Assembly (NCBI RefSeq): GCF_010672525.1
Contig: NZ_JAAHGH010000079.1
Coordinates: forward strand, 1 to 36,708
Source: Okeania sp. SIO2B3
GTDB lineage: Bacteria; Cyanobacteriota; Cyanobacteriia; Cyanobacteriales; Microcoleaceae
DNA: 36,708 nucleotides
Direction: 5' to 3'
Part shown: piece by piece, positions 35,372 through 36,708 of the stretch
Position numbering within the stretch: position 1 is the first letter of the stretch
Layout of the letters: each line of letters starts with the position of its first letter
Notes under the pieces: model-generated
What the model was told of the DNA's origin: nothing
The model's input: only the letters and a program-made list of their open reading frames with translations
Databases searched by the model: none
Position numbers and translations under genes: made by a program

Positions 35372-35399
35372 AATATAACAAAAAAAATTGATATGTCAA
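35372..35399 (-). promoter_or_regulatory. ars operon promoter with ArsR-like operator
   Basis: On the minus strand TTGACA (35394-35399) and TATATT (35372-35377) are separated by 16 bp. Between and overlapping them lies an imperfect inverted repeat, ATATCAA...TTGTTATAT (35373-35394), like ArsR/SmtB operators. It faces the acr3 remnant, arsI and both arsC genes. No arsR gene is in the window. Confidence 0.55.
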
Positions 35400-35421
35400 G
35401 CAGTGAATGAAATATATAAAC

Positions 35422-35462
35422 GAAGGCAGAAGGCAGAGGGCAGAAGGCAGAAGGAAGAAAGC
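35422..35462. repeat. heptamer repeat GAAGGCA
   Basis: Four to five GAAGGCA-type units (one GAGGGCA). STRR type. The rest of 35463-35686 holds GGCAACA/GGGAACA units and a CTTCCTTCTT tract and shows no gene. Confidence 0.8.
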
Positions 35463-35686
35463 AAAGTTTGAAGTGAAGAAGTTTTTATAACTAGGGTTTG
35501 CTGAAAAAGTCTGATGGTGATGGTAGGCAACAGGGAACAGCTCCGGAAGGCAACAGTTTAGATATCTGCTACGGCCAAATTTTCGGCATTGTCAGGGGAA
35601 AAGTATTACCATTAGGCCTAAAGCCCAACTACGAACGTTATTCCTTCTTCCTTTTTCCCTCTTCCTTCTTCCTTCCTTCTGCTATA

Positions 35687-36445
35687 TTACCAAGGACTAC
35701 CAACCATGGTAAAACCTGCCCAATAATAAGGATGGGAAAAATTTTGATTTTTCTGATGTGCCAACTCTGGAGGCAAAGACACCTCCCCACGACTACCAGA
35801 CCCCCTCAAAATCCCATCTTTGATCGCAACTTTTCCTTTCAACATTGCCAACTGGGTTTGTCGCAACACTTCTGCCTTAATATTGGTATTACCCAAATGA
35901 GAATAAAATTCTGTCATTAAACCTAATGTTCCCTCATCGCTAACCAACCATAAACTTGCCAATACTGACTTAACTCCTGTTGCCACTGCAAAACCAGCAA
36001 AACCTAATTCTGCTTCTTTATTTCCTACTGCGGTTTGACAAGCGGACAATACTAATAATTCTACTGGTGGCTGACTCCAACCTAACTTTCTGACTTGATT
36101 TAATCGCAATTTTTCATCCCACAACTGAATATATGAATTACTTATATTTCCACTATTAAATTGAGCATGAGTAGCCAAATGAATAATCGGATAAGGATAA
36201 TTTTGACGTTGATTAATTAAGTTTTTTAGAGTAAATTCTTCATTGAGAAACATATTACCCTGCCATAAATTTTGAGAAATAGTTTCTAACTCTACAGGTA
36301 CAGCAGATAAGGGCGCTTGCTCTGTAAATTCACTGGCTCCCATAGCTAATAAAGTAGTATTATGAACAGAGTTATAATGACTATCCATTAAACTGATACT
36401 GGGAATACTACTAAGAGCTGATTCATTAAGAAAATCTAAAGAAAG
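35687..36445 (-). pseudogene. CHAT-domain protein, C-terminal part only
   Basis: CHAT domains are caspase-like cysteine peptidase domains, common in cyanobacteria after TPR arrays. The open frame has the catalytic His in HLATHAQF and Cys in VLSACQTA, then GFAGFAVATGVKSVLASLW and the normal family ending YYWAGFTMVGSPW. The family N-terminal part (usually TPR repeats and several hundred residues) is missing. Reading upstream of the first ATG (36388), the frame stays open only to 36445, where a TAG occurs. Beyond it lies sequence leading to an IS5-type transposase, so the gene was cut by insertion or deletion. A short protein from the ATG at 36388 is possible but would lack its partner domains. 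Confidence 0.8.
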
Positions 36446-36504
36446 CTACATAAGAGTGAAACATAGTTTTATGATCAATGAGATTCTGGATATAATTGTG
36501 ACTA

Positions 36505-36708
36505 ATGAGCCGTATACCTGCGATACGGCTAAAGCCACGCTCCGCGAACGCTAACCCTCAACGTAAGCCATACCCAAGTGATCTGAGTGATTTAGAGTGG
36601 GAAATACTCAAGCCTTTGCTACCTAAACCAAAAGGGTTTGGTCATCCCATTGAAGTGGATTTAAGAGAGATTATCAACGGCGTATTTTATGTACAACGGA
36701 CTGGATGT
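36505..36708 (+). CDS. IS5-family transposase, N-terminal part (runs off the window)
   Basis: Open for 68 codons to the window edge. From residue ~23 it reads PYPSDLSDLEWEILKPLLP and VDLREIINGVFYVQRTGC, the DUF4096 N-terminal domain of IS5-group DDE transposases. The first ~19 residues (MSRIPAIRLKPRSANANPQ) are encoded by a perfect inverted repeat AGCCGTAT...ATACGGCT and a GC-rich block and are atypical, so they are probably repeat-derived; a start nearer the homologous part is possible. The element's left end should lie between 36446 and 36504; I cannot define its terminal repeat. Its insertion probably truncated the CHAT gene. Confidence 0.8.
   Translation, partial: MSRIPAIRLKPRSANANPQRKPYPSDLSDLEWEILKPLLPKPKGFGHPIEVDLREIINGVFYVQRTGC

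Noticed and set aside
35498-35920. 140-codon plus-strand open frame
   Set aside because: It is made of heptamer tracts and the antisense of the CHAT gene.

Overview
The window is cyanobacterial, most likely from a large-genome filamentous (Oscillatoriales-type) species. Evidence: a low-GC background, many HIP1 octamers (GCGATCGC), heptanucleotide tandem repeats at gene ends, several families of short inverted-repeat elements, a PEP-CTERM protein, a giant kinase-ATPase-histidine kinase, an IS1341-type tnpB and a CHAT-domain gene. Genus assignment is inference. No rRNA, tRNA or CRISPR array was seen.

Layout. 1-7.7 kb: a simple repeat; a Ser/Thr kinase fused to a periplasmic ligand-binding domain; a frameshifted tnpB with an intact-looking right end; a PEP-CTERM protein; a small TPR membrane protein. 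7.7-12.9 kb: a GC-rich, probably transferred medium-chain dehydrogenase flanked by oppositely oriented copies of one inverted-repeat element; a DUF4079-DM13 membrane redox protein; a four-helix membrane protein; and a repeat-dense spacer. 12.9-18.5 kb: one 1845-residue kinase/AAA/GAF/histidine kinase with a repeat inserted in frame in its coding sequence. 19-23.2 kb (minus strand): a DUF362 protein, then a two-gene unit in which an ammonium transporter with an extra ~185-residue cytosolic domain sits 14 nt upstream of a membrane-associated GTPase. The transporter has an NtcA-like site and a TATAAT -10 box upstream. 23.9-28.8 kb: a secreted FAD oxidoreductase and a HAMP histidine kinase. 29.3-33.2 kb: a divergent pair, a PhnD-like lipoprotein and an RTX-secreted phosphoesterase; the phosphoesterase has a clear Pho box (8-mers at 11-bp spacing). 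33.2-35.4 kb: a decayed arsenic operon (acr3 fragment, arsI, two arsC) behind a good promoter with an ArsR-like operator. 35.7-36.7 kb: an N-terminally truncated CHAT gene next to an IS5-type transposase that runs off the window.

How the genes fit together. The right half looks like a phosphate/arsenate region: a Pho-regulated phosphatase and a phosphonate/phosphate-type binding protein lie beside arsenate detoxification genes, and arsenate enters through phosphate uptake. The efflux pump of that operon is broken, so the reductases and ArsI either work with a pump elsewhere or are decaying. The ammonium transporter and GTPase pair is the best candidate for an undescribed system: a transporter with a large cytosolic sensor-like tail co-transcribed with a GTPase that has its own membrane segments.

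Repeats are the other main theme. At least three inverted-repeat element families, GC-rich palindromes (one flanked by a 9-bp direct repeat), a 233-bp tandem duplication that copied the end of arsC, and repeats that have entered or extended coding sequences (the giant kinase, arsC2, the 11.6-kb membrane protein) show a genome being remodelled by small mobile sequences.
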